This document shows, piece by piece, positions 38,593 to 47,121 of a stretch of DNA of 64,000 nt. The position numbers were made by a program, and so were the translations under genes. Source of the DNA: Bacteroidales bacterium (GTDB lineage Bacteria; Bacteroidota; Bacteroidia; Bacteroidales; JAIOZK01); the NCBI GenBank assembly GCA_021738625.1, contig JAIPBS010000006.1, positions 62,001 to 126,000 of the forward strand. The letters are read 5' to 3'. A model generated the notes under the pieces. It saw only the letters and a list, made by a program, of their open reading frames with translations, was not told where the DNA came from and did no database searches. Within the stretch, counting starts at the first letter, position 1; each line of letters starts with the position of its first letter.

Positions 38593-38979
38593 TTACAACT
38601 GGTTTAAGACCTTGGTCAGCTTGTGCTGGATTTCGGAGGCGATCATTCCGAGCGTTTCGCTTTCGACTGCCTGCATAGAAGCCTTGGGATCGATGGCCGA
38701 AACCTCCACATAACCATTCTTTTTTTCTTCCAGGATGACATTGCAAGGCAACATGGTCCCGATCTTGTCTTCGGCCTGTAAAGCCCGGTATGCAAATTCA
38801 GGGTTGCAGGCGCCCAGGATCAGGTACTTTCTGAAATCCACATCCAGCTTCTTTTTAAGAGTTTCCTGCACGTTGATCTGGGTGAGTACGCCAAAACCTT
38901 CTTTCTTCAATTCTTCTGTAACCTTTGTTACGGCCTTGTCGAAATCCGATTTGATTTTTCTGCTAATGTAATATTTCAT
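38593..38979 (-). CDS. DUF302 domain protein
   Basis: The 128-residue cytoplasmic protein is a single DUF302 domain, recognisable by YLILGACNPEFAYRALQAED followed by GTMLPCNVILEE. The family is small and dimeric with unknown function; members often occur near redox and metal-stress genes. It is the last gene of a same-strand series (38593-44276) of stress-related genes, but a terminator at 38998-39031 lies upstream, so it may have its own promoter. Confidence 0.85.
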   Translation of the reverse strand: MKYYISRKIKSDFDKAVTKVTEELKKEGFGVLTQINVQETLKKKLDVDFRKYLILGACNPEFAYRALQAEDKIGTMLPCNVILEEKKNGYVEVSAIDPKASMQAVESETLGMIASEIQHKLTKVLNQL

Positions 38980-38997
38980 TGCAACAGATTTAGGAAA

Positions 38998-39031
38998 TTA
39001 AAAATGCGGCTGTCCGCGTGTAAACAGCCGC
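38998..39031 (-). terminator. Intrinsic terminator after the dodecin-like gene
   Basis: On the minus strand GCGGCTG and CAGCCGC form a seven-base stem around a 12-base loop, followed by ATTTTTAATT. It lies 24 bases past the dodecin stop. Confidence 0.65.
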
Positions 39032-39055
39032 TGGTTTCAGTATTTCTTTAAGGTA

Positions 39056-39259
39056 TTATCCTTCCAGTTCGAAGGAAATCTTTGCATTTACACCATAGGA
39101 AACGATCTCGCCGTTTTCTACATTGCAATTCATCTCCTTAACGTAAATTGATTTGATGTTTTTAACCGTTTTTTTGGCCTGTGTTAAGGCACTTTGTACG
39201 GCGTCTTCAAAACTTTTTTCTGATCCTGCTATAACTTCAATTACTTTAACTATTTTCAT
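39056..39259 (-). CDS. Dodecin-family protein lacking the flavin-stacking residues
   Basis: The 67-residue protein has the dodecin fold pattern (KVIEVIAGSEKSFEDAVQSA, then KNIKSIYVKEM, then VSYGVNAKISFELE). In flavin-binding dodecins a Trp sits where Ser is found in IKSIY, and a Gln where Gly is found in SYGVN. Both key residues are missing, so classical flavin binding is doubtful. Similar Trp-less dodecins exist in other Bacteroidota. A strong Shine-Dalgarno (AAGGAG, six bases before the ATG) is present, unlike most genes here. A terminator follows. Confidence 0.85.
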   Translation of the reverse strand: MKIVKVIEVIAGSEKSFEDAVQSALTQAKKTVKNIKSIYVKEMNCNVENGEIVSYGVNAKISFELEG

Positions 39260-39467
39260 GACATTCTCCTTTTTTTGTGATTCAAAATCAATTTTGCTTT
39301 CAATTTTCTCTAAATACTCAAGAATGATACCATCGGGCCGAATGATTTTCCGGTTTCTGCAATACTGCTGTTCTTAGCTGAGAACGCTCAATAGAGCAGT
39401 TGTAAAGAAAATGGGCCGCACGATTTCTGTTGAATCTTTCCCTAATTGTGTTGATAATTTTTCACAA

Positions 39468-40022
39468 TCAGGTTTGCTTTTTGATCTCTTCACTGACCGA
39501 GGCACGAAGGCTATCGTAGCGCTGGTTAAACCATTTTTTTACATCCTGCCATTTACCGGATGAATCCTTTGCCAGTTCATTGATTTTAAGGGAGAATTCA
39601 TCGCGTTTGGCTTTCATATCAACGATTGTTTTTTCCAGTCTTTTTCGGCCTTCTATGGATCTCTTTTCCGCGATCAGCTGAAGCTCTTCAATATTCTTAT
39701 TGAGTTTATCCAAACTGGTCCGGGTACGATCAATGAACGTTTCGCGTTCATTTTCCACCTCCTCAATGGTTTTGTCCAGTTCCTCTATGGCTTTTGTTAC
39801 CTGACCTCCCTGCGCTTCTTTCACCTTGTCGAATTTATGTTCAAGCTCTTCACGTTGTTTGTGAAGCCGGTCGGCTCTTCTTTTCAGCTTTTGCCGTTTT
39901 GAACGGTAATCTTTTTCAAGTTCCGAAATTTCGTTCAGGAATTTGGCTTCGGCTTCCAGTATACCCGACATCAGCTCTTTCAGTCTGCCTTCGGTTTGTG
40001 ATATGTATTCCTTTTTTTTCAT
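39468..40022 (-). CDS. Coiled-coil protein of unknown function
   Basis: The 184-residue protein is almost entirely Lys/Glu-rich coiled coil, with no Cys, no signal peptide and no membrane segment. It starts MKKKEYISQTEGRL. The frame is open further upstream to 40169, but that part overlaps the preceding gene and is not protein-like. The start lies 16 bases after the stop of the secreted protein gene, so the two may be cotranscribed. It resembles helical stress or sll1863-type proteins only in general character. Confidence 0.65.
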   Translation of the reverse strand: MKKKEYISQTEGRLKELMSGILEAEAKFLNEISELEKDYRSKRQKLKRRADRLHKQREELEHKFDKVKEAQGGQVTKAIEELDKTIEEVENERETFIDRTRTSLDKLNKNIEELQLIAEKRSIEGRKRLEKTIVDMKAKRDEFSLKINELAKDSSGKWQDVKKWFNQRYDSLRASVSEEIKKQT

Positions 40023-40038
40023 TTCTGCACAATTTAGA

Positions 40039-40962
40039 TTATTTGATGTTCTCACAGGGAATTTCATAATCGTAGTATCCCTGCAGTTTCTGAGAGAGCC
40101 TGACATCGTCCCACTGGTTGTTGCCCAGGTGGTCCTGAGTGTATCTGGCTGTATGCACGAAGCATTCATTTTCGAATCCGCTGTAGGCTACCACCGCTAT
40201 GAAAGACCGGTTCAGGATGTTTCCTTCCATATCTTCGGCATATTGCCATTCACCGGCGGGCTCAACAATCACGGCTTCCACGGGCGTTAAACCGGGATAC
40301 ATGTTTTTTGATGCAACCAATATCCCTTCTTCCACTTCCTGATGTAGTATGGTGGGTTCAGGCAAGCCAACCTTGAACTTGTTTTTAAAAGTTTCAAGCA
40401 AGGATCTATCTACCAGCAGTGTAAAGGATCCTTTGCTAAGAGCCCGTTTCTTAATGCCGGGTTGTTCCACACTCATAGCTTTGATCTCAACTTCTACAAG
40501 GTGATTGCCATTTTCGAGTTGCTCCACGGCCTCTATCCAGTCGTTAACCGTCAGGCTATATTCATATTTCTGATTCCGTTCGGGGGCAATGGCGAAATCA
40601 ATGATGGTATTTTGTTTGAATACTTCCGGAGGCATTTCATCCAGCCAGCGGATCACCTCTTTGCCGTCGATGTATATGATCATGGCATAGTTGTAATCGA
40701 ACAGATCCATTTCGAAATCATACCTCCAATTGTACTCATCATAGTATTCGGCGAGGGGTTTTTTCAGAAAGGCCCTGCCATAAATTGTTTCAGTGATCCC
40801 GAACCGATCCTTGTAATTTTTGTTTTCTATTTTCTCAAGTGTCAGTTCGCTGTTGCTGAATATAATATCGCCCGCGTATTGATTGTGCAAATCTTTCTCC
40901 TGTGCATTGCCTGCAAGGGAAATGATCATCAGAGAAAAAATGGTTATTATGATGCGTTTCAT
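40039..40962 (-). CDS. Secreted protein of unknown function
   Basis: The protein of 307 residues has a signal peptide (MKRIIITIFSLMIISLAGNA, cleaved before QE). The rest is a beta-rich domain without recognisable motif. The ATG at 40983 overlaps the upstream stop (ATGA), and the frame is open from there. An AAGGAG 11 bases before the ATG at 40962 and the cleaner signal peptide favour 40962. I do not recognise the family. It sits between a flavoprotein and a coiled-coil gene in the stress-type series. Confidence 0.7.
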   Translation of the reverse strand: MKRIIITIFSLMIISLAGNAQEKDLHNQYAGDIIFSNSELTLEKIENKNYKDRFGITETIYGRAFLKKPLAEYYDEYNWRYDFEMDLFDYNYAMIIYIDGKEVIRWLDEMPPEVFKQNTIIDFAIAPERNQKYEYSLTVNDWIEAVEQLENGNHLVEVEIKAMSVEQPGIKKRALSKGSFTLLVDRSLLETFKNKFKVGLPEPTILHQEVEEGILVASKNMYPGLTPVEAVIVEPAGEWQYAEDMEGNILNRSFIAVVAYSGFENECFVHTARYTQDHLGNNQWDDVRLSQKLQGYYDYEIPCENIK

Positions 40963-40979
40963 GGCTAAAATTGCTCCTT

Positions 40980-42224
40980 TCATTGTTTTGTTATTTTAGG
41001 AATATCGTTGATGCTGTTGTTAGCGTTCTCGATTCGTCTCGGGTCTTCTATAAGGGTTTTATTTCTGATCCAGCTGCCAGCTGCTTCTCTCTCTTCATCC
41101 GGCCTGCTGCCCATGATAAAAGCGGCCACCAGCCAGTTTTTTTCAAAATACCAGGTGCTGAAATCCCCTTCTTCGAGCGATCCGCGGTTGTAAGTTTTGT
41201 CGGTTGTGTGGTTGTCGCCGAAATACTCGTACGACAGGTCAAACACATCGGAAAAGAAATAGGGCAGAAAGATGTATGGTTCGCGTTTGCCCGTCATTAC
41301 TTTGGCAGCATGTTTTCCTTGTTCAAAAGCATTTTCCCAGTGTTCCACATGCCTGATCTTGTCGAATATCAAATCGGGAAACTGGGCGATGTCGCCGGCT
41401 GCATATACATCCGGTACATTGGTTTCGCAAAATTCGTTCACCACTATACCGGTTGAAATGTTCAGGCCGGAATCTTCAAACAACTTTACGTTGGGCTCTA
41501 CGCCAACTCCTGCAACTACCATGTCGGTTTCAAGCACTTTTCCTGATTTCAGCTCAACTTTTTCAATATTATTATCACCGATAAATTTGATGACTTCATC
41601 TTTTTTGATCAACTCGACGCCTTTCTCCCTGAAATAGTTTTGGAAGAATGCGGCAACATCGACCGTTGCAAACTTCGACAACAGCCGGTCTTCCGGGAAA
41701 ACCATGGTAACCTCCAGGCCCATCTGGTTCAGGGATGCAGCCATCTCCGTGCCGATATACTGACCACCGACCACAATTGCTTTTTGTGCCTTGTCGGCGG
41801 CTTCTCGTATTTTTTTGGCCTGCGGCAAATTGCGCAGGTAAAATATGTTTTTAAGGTCGCTTCCCGGAAGGCTGAGCTTGATCAGTTTAGAGCCCAGTGC
41901 GATCAGTAGTTTCTCGTATTCGAGCGAATCGCCATTGTCGAGCTCAACTCTTTTGGCTCCGAAGCTAACCGATTTGGCACAGGTTTCCAGGTAGACTTCA
42001 ATACCATGTTCTTGATAAAACTTTTTGGTATTGATCAGGATCTCATCCATGCCGGCGTCATCCGTCATAAATCCTTTCGACATGGGCGGCCTGTTCATGG
42101 GCAGGATGGATTCGGCCGTTACGATGGCCAACTCTTCCTTATCAATGCCCTGTTCAACAAATTCTTCTGCTGCATATCCTGCGGTGGTTCCTCCGCCAAG
42201 TATGATGTATTTGAAATGTTTCAT
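40980..42224 (-). CDS. FAD/NAD(P)-dependent pyridine nucleotide-disulfide oxidoreductase family protein
   Basis: The 414-residue protein has the FAD-binding GGGTTAGYAAEEF (residues 9-21), an NAD(P)-binding VVGGQYIGTEMAASL at about 148-162, and the second FAD motif NVPDVYAAGDIAQF. A C-terminal reductase-type domain follows. The redox CxxxxC of disulfide reductases is absent, so it is closer to ferredoxin reductases, AIF-like or monodehydroascorbate reductase-like enzymes. The electron acceptor is unknown. It lies between the baeRF-like gene and a secreted protein gene, with small gaps on both sides, so it is likely part of one operon. Confidence 0.88.
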   Translation of the reverse strand: MKHFKYIILGGGTTAGYAAEEFVEQGIDKEELAIVTAESILPMNRPPMSKGFMTDDAGMDEILINTKKFYQEHGIEVYLETCAKSVSFGAKRVELDNGDSLEYEKLLIALGSKLIKLSLPGSDLKNIFYLRNLPQAKKIREAADKAQKAIVVGGQYIGTEMAASLNQMGLEVTMVFPEDRLLSKFATVDVAAFFQNYFREKGVELIKKDEVIKFIGDNNIEKVELKSGKVLETDMVVAGVGVEPNVKLFEDSGLNISTGIVVNEFCETNVPDVYAAGDIAQFPDLIFDKIRHVEHWENAFEQGKHAAKVMTGKREPYIFLPYFFSDVFDLSYEYFGDNHTTDKTYNRGSLEEGDFSTWYFEKNWLVAAFIMGSRPDEEREAAGSWIRNKTLIEDPRRIENANNSINDIPKITKQ

Positions 42225-42248
42225 GTTATTCGTAGGTTTAATTTGTGA

Positions 42249-43400
42249 TTAAAATCTAAGTATCGCATTCATGGGCGTGGAGCTTTCCGGCATTTCATCC
42301 TCTTTCATGATATAACTTCTGCCTCCGTTGAGTACGGTCTGTATGGCAGCCAGGTTGGTTAGCTCCGCATTGTTTTTGGTTTGTTTTTCATCTGTTTTCA
42401 CACTATTGGTTGAGCGAAAATAATTGCCCCAAATCACCTCGTTTTCATTTAGGAAAAGCGTATCGATCCGTCCGTTGATAGCAGCCGGAACGATTTGATC
42501 CGTTTGATAGGATGCGTTGTTATTGCTCAGCGCCTGTTCAAAAGCGGCTTTTTGCTCCCGCTTATGTTTGTTGAATTCGTCTTCCAGCAATTGCTGGCCC
42601 ATTTGGTGCACTTCGCTCAGGTGCTGTTGTTTGCGGGTGTTGATGATTTCCTGATGAATGTTTTTGTAATCGCTGATTTGATTAAAGTATGAAGCAATGT
42701 AATCAACCGAAGCAATCAGCAGGGTTTCCTTTTTGTCGTGCAGTTCATTCATCACTCCATCGTTAACTGCCCGCAGAAACTTCACGACTTCATCCTTTTT
42801 ATCGTCTTTTCCTTCGCCATGACCATGGAACATGGTTTTGTCAAAACCCGTTTGTCCTTCCCTGAATTGCAGGTACTTTTGTTCAAAATCGTGTCCGACC
42901 ACATCCTTCAGATTTCTCGGGATATCCTCTCCTAAATCCACTTTCTCAATGGATCCGGGAGTGCATTCATACAAATGCACATCCTGCAGGTCGATTTTCA
43001 ATATATAAAATTTAAAGTCCGTGTTCAACAGGGGTACCAAAGGTTTCAGGTAGAAATGGTTGGAAATGTAAACGAATTCGTTTAAGGTATGCGGTGACCG
43101 AATATATTCAAAATGATCCTTCGACCTGAACAATGCCAGCCCATTTTGCTGGTTGTTCCAGAAACCTGTGTCCTCTAGCAGGTTCTGAAGGGGTTTCAGG
43201 AAGTCATCAATTTCACGTGGTTTTAGTTCCCAATTCTCCAGCTGCTCACCGGCTTCTTTAATCTGGTTTTTTAAATTGATGTTATCCTTGCGTTCGTTCA
43301 CTTCCATACCATATTTATGCGTAGGTATGAAAATACTCAGGCAATGCGGATGCTCCGCGGCTGCCATTCGTTCAAATTTTTCCTTGTTAAGTTGATCCAT
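42249..43400 (-). CDS. baeRF-like (bacterial archaeo-eukaryotic release factor fold) protein
   Basis: The 383-residue protein begins with CLSIFIPTHKYGMEVNERKD and NIHLKNQ-type segments, then FYLKPLVPLLNTDFKFYILK and DVHLYECTPG. The last third has TLLIASVDYIASYFNQI and GRIDTLFLNENEVIWGNYF. This matches the bacterial eRF1-like family 7 group, whose members are proposed to act on ribosomes under stress; the assignment is from memory of the pattern. It has a strong Shine-Dalgarno (AAGGAG, five bases before the ATG) and sits nine bases after the universal stress protein gene. Confidence 0.6.
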   Translation of the reverse strand: MDQLNKEKFERMAAAEHPHCLSIFIPTHKYGMEVNERKDNINLKNQIKEAGEQLENWELKPREIDDFLKPLQNLLEDTGFWNNQQNGLALFRSKDHFEYIRSPHTLNEFVYISNHFYLKPLVPLLNTDFKFYILKIDLQDVHLYECTPGSIEKVDLGEDIPRNLKDVVGHDFEQKYLQFREGQTGFDKTMFHGHGEGKDDKKDEVVKFLRAVNDGVMNELHDKKETLLIASVDYIASYFNQISDYKNIHQEIINTRKQQHLSEVHQMGQQLLEDEFNKHKREQKAAFEQALSNNNASYQTDQIVPAAINGRIDTLFLNENEVIWGNYFRSTNSVKTDEKQTKNNAELTNLAAIQTVLNGGRSYIMKEDEMPESSTPMNAILRF

Positions 43401-43409
43401 GCATTCTCC

Positions 43410-44276
43410 TTATTTTTTATTCTGATGAAAAACCAATACCGGTTTATCTGTGTTGAAAACTACTTTTTGGGTTTTGCTTTTTGTGAAAAGCTTCGACCAG
43501 AAACCTTCCTTTTCTTTCAGTATGGTAATCAGGTCGGCCTTGCTCTTCTCTGAATAATTCAGTATTCCTTCTACAACATCATTTGTTTTTAGTGTTTCGT
43601 ATGAAATCTTTTCATAATCGATCTCTTTTTTAATCAGCTTTGTAAACCCTTCTGATTCGATCTTTTCCTCAAAGCTTTCTTCTTTCATCACATGTAATAT
43701 GGTGATTCGGCTGTTAAAAGGCCGGAGGATACCGACCAGATTTTTCAGGGCCGTTTTATCTTCCTCCCTGAAATCGGTTGCATAAACAACATTTTCGAAG
43801 GGCTGGAAAGCTGCTGTTGGCGGGATCACGAATACGGGGGTGTTCAGATCCTCGAACAGGCGGTTGAGCGAATCCGTGAAAAATGCATCCAGGCTACTAC
43901 TGCTGCCGCCACCGTGTACCGTCACAATATCCTCTCCCGGCTTGATCTCGGATATAACCGCATCCTCCACCAGCCCGAATTTGATCTTATAATCCAGTTT
44001 GGTTTTGATGTTCACGGTTTTATAAAGTTCTTCCACCATTTCCTTCATTCTTTTCCGGGCGGCTTTTTCTCTTTCGCGTGTTTCGGTTGTGTGGAACTGA
44101 ATATCGGTGGTGCCGAGCTGTCCGGCCTCCGGGTATTTGATGATAATGGAATGTATCAAAAGTACATCCAATTCAAGCGCTGAAGCCAGTTGCAAGCCAT
44201 GCCGGATGGCGTTGTTGCTGTCTGCTGAAAAATCTGTGGGGATTACTATCTTTTTGTTTTTTGTGCTCATGTTCAT
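43410..44276 (-). CDS. Tandem-domain universal stress protein
   Basis: The protein of 288 residues from 44276 has two UspA domains. The first starts KKIVIPTDFSADSNNAIRHG and the second starts NVVYATDFREEDKTALKNL. The frame is open to 44342, but the first 22 residues are hydrophobic and not family-like; the ATG at 44270 is also possible. It is the first gene of the stress-type series. Inverted repeats lie just upstream. Confidence 0.88.
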   Translation of the reverse strand: MNMSTKNKKIVIPTDFSADSNNAIRHGLQLASALELDVLLIHSIIIKYPEAGQLGTTDIQFHTTETREREKAARKRMKEMVEELYKTVNIKTKLDYKIKFGLVEDAVISEIKPGEDIVTVHGGGSSSSLDAFFTDSLNRLFEDLNTPVFVIPPTAAFQPFENVVYATDFREEDKTALKNLVGILRPFNSRITILHVMKEESFEEKIESEGFTKLIKKEIDYEKISYETLKTNDVVEGILNYSEKSKADLITILKEKEGFWSKLFTKSKTQKVVFNTDKPVLVFHQNKK

Positions 44277-44311
44277 GAGAACTGAAAAATATATGCCAAA
44301 AGCCGGAAAGC

Positions 44312-44414
44312 TATACTGAATCTTACAAAAAATGGAAAGCATTTTCTGTTAGATTCAGTTATACCGATTGGAGCATAAGGTTAATCCTTGCAATCCTTTT
44401 CCGAATCGGTATAA
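44312..44414. promoter_or_regulatory. Two inverted repeats upstream of the universal stress gene
   Basis: TATACTGAATCTTAC (44312-44326) is opposed by GTTAGATTCAGTTATA (44348-44363) with one-base offsets. TTATACCGATT (44359-44369) is opposed exactly by AATCGGTATAA (44404-44414). The second arm of the first repeat touches the first arm of the second. They could be regulator sites or a transcript structure. The 15-mer at 44312 recurs as its reverse complement at 48092-48106. Confidence 0.5.
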
Positions 44415-44553
44415 ATCCATGGGTGCATAATATCATGATCTTCGCATCAGGGGCGGTATATAAAAATGTTAATCTCAGAGATTCACATGAATTGACCGTG
44501 GAGCAAAATAAGTGTGGGTAGTTGTGGAAATGAATCTACATATTCAATCTTTA

Positions 44554-46395
44554 TCAGTTTGCTGATGATCTTTTAAGCCGGTCTATCTGCTGTTGGTTTT
44601 TATGAAGCAGATAGTTGCCGATCGCCAGAATATCCATCTCCGTTTGCATAAAGCATTTGAATGCATCCTCGGGAGAACAAACGATGGGCTCGCCCCTTAC
44701 ATTGAAACTTGTGTTAACAACAATCCCATAGCCGGTCAGCTTTTTGAATTCATTGATCAGTTGCCAGAAACGGGGATTTGTTTGTTTGTTCACACTTTGT
44801 ATTCTTGCTGAAAAATCGATGTGGGTGACTGCCGGAATATCGGAACGCGGATGATAAAGGCGGTCATAAAGCGGTAGTTTATCATAACCCACCGGAAGTG
44901 GCTTTCTTCTTTCCTCTTTCACCGGAACCACAAAAAGCATATAGGGCGATGGAGAATTCGTTAGGAAGTATTCCCCGATGTCTTCTTCAAGTACGCCGGG
45001 TGCGAAGGGCCTGAACCCTTCGCGGTATTTGATATGCAGGTTCATGATCTTTTGGGTTTCGGGCCTGCGTGCATCTCCGAGTATGCTTCTGTTGCCCAGC
45101 GCCCTTGGCCCGAACTCCATGCGCCCCTGAAACCAACCCGCTATTTTTCCTTCTGAGATTTCTTTCGCTGTAAGGCGGCACAGCTCATCAAAATCATCAT
45201 AATATTCATAAATGGCATTCTTTTTATCCAAGGCCAGCCGGATGCTTCTGTCGTTATATGCAGGCCCGAGATAAGCTCCCTTCATGGAATCGGGCTGTTT
45301 GGCAGTCCTGATGTTTGCGGGATCGAGATACCAGGCCGCCAGGGCGGCTCCCAGAGCGCCACCGGCATCGCCTGCTGCAGGCTGTATCCAGATATCATCA
45401 AACAAGCCGGTTTGTTGCAACTTGCCGTTGGCCACGCTGTTCAGGGCAACGCCGCCTGCCATAACAAGATTCCTGCTGCCGCTTAGTTTCCGGGCGGTCT
45501 GTGCCAGCTTCATAACAATGTCTTCAGTAATGCGCTGTATGGCCAGGGCAAGGTCCATATGCGGTTGCCTGATCTCTGATTCGGGCTTGCGTCGTTCGAT
45601 ACCAAACAAGGCTTTCCATTTTTTATCGTGGGTCATTGTGAGGCCGGTGGCATAACGGAAGTATTTCATATTAAGCACAATGCTCCCGTCCTCTCTGAGG
45701 TCGACAATCTCCTGTTCGATCTTTTCTTTGAATGATTTGAACAGCTCTGAATCTGGATTGCCATAAGGGGCCAGGCCCATCAGCTTGTATTCTCCGCTGT
45801 TCACCCTGAAGCCCAGGTAATAGGTGAAGGCCGAGTAAAGTAAACCCACCGAATGCGGGAAATGCAGTTCTTTCAGGATGCTGATTTGTTGCTGGCTGCC
45901 GTATGCAATTGCGGCCGTGGCCCATTCACCGACCCCGTCAATGGTAAGTATGGCCGCTTCATCGAAAGGGGAGGGGTAAAAGGCGCTGGCGGCATGGGCG
46001 TGGTGATGTTCGGTAAAATAAAAAGGTTGTATGGGTTTGCCGATCTTGGAGAACTCTTTCTTTAACATGTTTTTCATGAAGAGTTTTTCTTTGATCCATA
46101 CGGGCATGGATGAGAAAAAACTGACCAAACCCCGTGGTGCAAAAGCATGATAGGTTTCGAGCAAGCGCTCGAAGGTGAGATAGGGCTTGTCGTAAAAAAC
46201 GATCCGGTCGATATCATCAAGTTTCAAACCCGCTTCTTCCAAAACATAGCGCACTGCATGGGATGGGAAGGATGCATCGTGTTTTTTCCTCGTAAAACGC
46301 TCTTCCTGGGCAGCGGCGATGATCTCTCCATCCATCAGCAAAGCAGCCGCGCTGTCGTGATAAAAAGCCGATATACCCAGAATTATTTTGTCCAC
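44554..46395 (-). CDS. Carbamoyltransferase (NodU/TobZ family)
   Basis: The 613-residue protein transfers a carbamoyl group from carbamoyl phosphate to a hydroxyl group of a small molecule or glycan. It starts ILGISAFYHDSAAALLMDGE, the typical ASKHA-like N-terminal domain, with HHHAHAASAFYPSPF for carbamoyl-adenylate chemistry. The C-terminal domain starts near residue 390 and has GRMEFGPRALGNRSILGDAR and TSFNVRGEPIVCSPEDA. The length is normal. It is followed on the operon's upstream side by DUF5989 and SxtJ genes, a conserved trio in many phyla. The acceptor substrate is unknown; no glycan cluster is in the window. Confidence 0.92.
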   Translation of the reverse strand: MDKIILGISAFYHDSAAALLMDGEIIAAAQEERFTRKKHDASFPSHAVRYVLEEAGLKLDDIDRIVFYDKPYLTFERLLETYHAFAPRGLVSFFSSMPVWIKEKLFMKNMLKKEFSKIGKPIQPFYFTEHHHAHAASAFYPSPFDEAAILTIDGVGEWATAAIAYGSQQQISILKELHFPHSVGLLYSAFTYYLGFRVNSGEYKLMGLAPYGNPDSELFKSFKEKIEQEIVDLREDGSIVLNMKYFRYATGLTMTHDKKWKALFGIERRKPESEIRQPHMDLALAIQRITEDIVMKLAQTARKLSGSRNLVMAGGVALNSVANGKLQQTGLFDDIWIQPAAGDAGGALGAALAAWYLDPANIRTAKQPDSMKGAYLGPAYNDRSIRLALDKKNAIYEYYDDFDELCRLTAKEISEGKIAGWFQGRMEFGPRALGNRSILGDARRPETQKIMNLHIKYREGFRPFAPGVLEEDIGEYFLTNSPSPYMLFVVPVKEERRKPLPVGYDKLPLYDRLYHPRSDIPAVTHIDFSARIQSVNKQTNPRFWQLINEFKKLTGYGIVVNTSFNVRGEPIVCSPEDAFKCFMQTEMDILAIGNYLLHKNQQQIDRLKRSSAN

Positions 46396-46404
46396 TTCTT
46401 CAAC

Positions 46405-46554
46405 TTAAAATAAAGTATAAATGAATGCTCCGGCAGCAGAGCCTTCAGTTAACACAAACAAGATCCCGATCAAAAGCAAAATGATAATAATGGGTACAAG
46501 CCAGTATTTTTTACGCGTTTTCAGAAATGCCCAAAGATCCTTTAAGAATTCCAT
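46405..46554 (-). CDS. DUF5989 small membrane protein
   Basis: The 49-residue protein starts MEFLKDLWAFLKTRKKYW, has one transmembrane helix (LVPIIIILLLIGILFVL), and ends in GAFIYTLF, the pattern of DUF5989. It lies between SxtJ and the carbamoyltransferase, with five and nine bases between frames, and is too short for most gene finders. Its constant presence next to carbamoyltransferases points to a role as a membrane partner. Confidence 0.88.
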   Translation of the reverse strand: MEFLKDLWAFLKTRKKYWLVPIIIILLLIGILFVLTEGSAAGAFIYTLF

Positions 46555-46559
46555 AAGCG

Positions 46560-46952
46560 CTAAAATGGGTTTTTGATATCGTTATTAGTAAATAATTTCT
46601 CCCTCTTCTCCATGACGGATTTTTTACCCTTTTTGAAATCTTTCAACCTTAAACTATCCTTTCCCACAAATCTGCGCACAAGGCCGACAGGGGTTACAAT
46701 CAGCAAAAAGATTACCGTCATCAGCAATCTTGAAACCAGCCAGCCCAGCATATTGGTCAGGCCAATCCACAAAATGGCGGGATAATAAAAAGCACCTGGA
46801 AACAAGATATCAAGCAAAAGCAAGGGCGCTGCAATCTTTACATACAAGAAATCTCTGCTAAACCATGCGATCACCAGCAACACCAGCACGGCAAGCATGC
46901 CGGTTTCCCGGGATTGCTTTTTGGTGATGTTCGATGGAAAAACAGTTTTCAT
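46560..46952 (-). CDS. SxtJ-family membrane protein
   Basis: The 130-residue protein has about three membrane helices (LAVLVLLVIAWF, IAAPLLLLDILFPGAFYYPA, LLMTVIFLLIVTPVGLVRRF) and a basic C-terminal tail. It matches SxtJ, first named from a saxitoxin cluster but widespread beside carbamoyltransferases. The role is unknown. It is the first gene of the carbamoyltransferase operon and lies immediately left of the genomic island boundary. Confidence 0.85.
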   Translation of the reverse strand: MKTVFPSNITKKQSRETGMLAVLVLLVIAWFSRDFLYVKIAAPLLLLDILFPGAFYYPAILWIGLTNMLGWLVSRLLMTVIFLLIVTPVGLVRRFVGKDSLRLKDFKKGKKSVMEKREKLFTNNDIKNPF

Positions 46953-47095
46953 GTCTTCAAATGTATAAATAATGGAGGGGATTTGGAAATGTGCTTAAAT
47001 AACCTTTTTCCAGGAAAGGAAATAAAAGCTCCTTTGTTATATTTAGGTCGACACGCTCAAGCCCTTGCGGCAAACAGTTCTTATTCAGACCAACT

Positions 47096-47121
47096 TATGG
47101 TTTTGTGATCGCGGCAGGATT
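47096..47121. repeat. 26-bp copy of tRNA-Arg 3' end plus flank
   Basis: TATGGTTTTGTGATCGCGGC and the next six bases are identical to 59958-59983. The inner part (TGTGATCGCGGCAGGATT) is the last 18 bases or so of the tRNA-Arg gene region, and recurs at 47273, 60091 and 60260. Confidence 0.8.

Noticed and set aside
40039-40169. Longer start for the coiled-coil protein (at 40169)
   Set aside because: The extension overlaps the preceding gene in another frame and is not protein-like; the ATG at 40022 fits the spacing.
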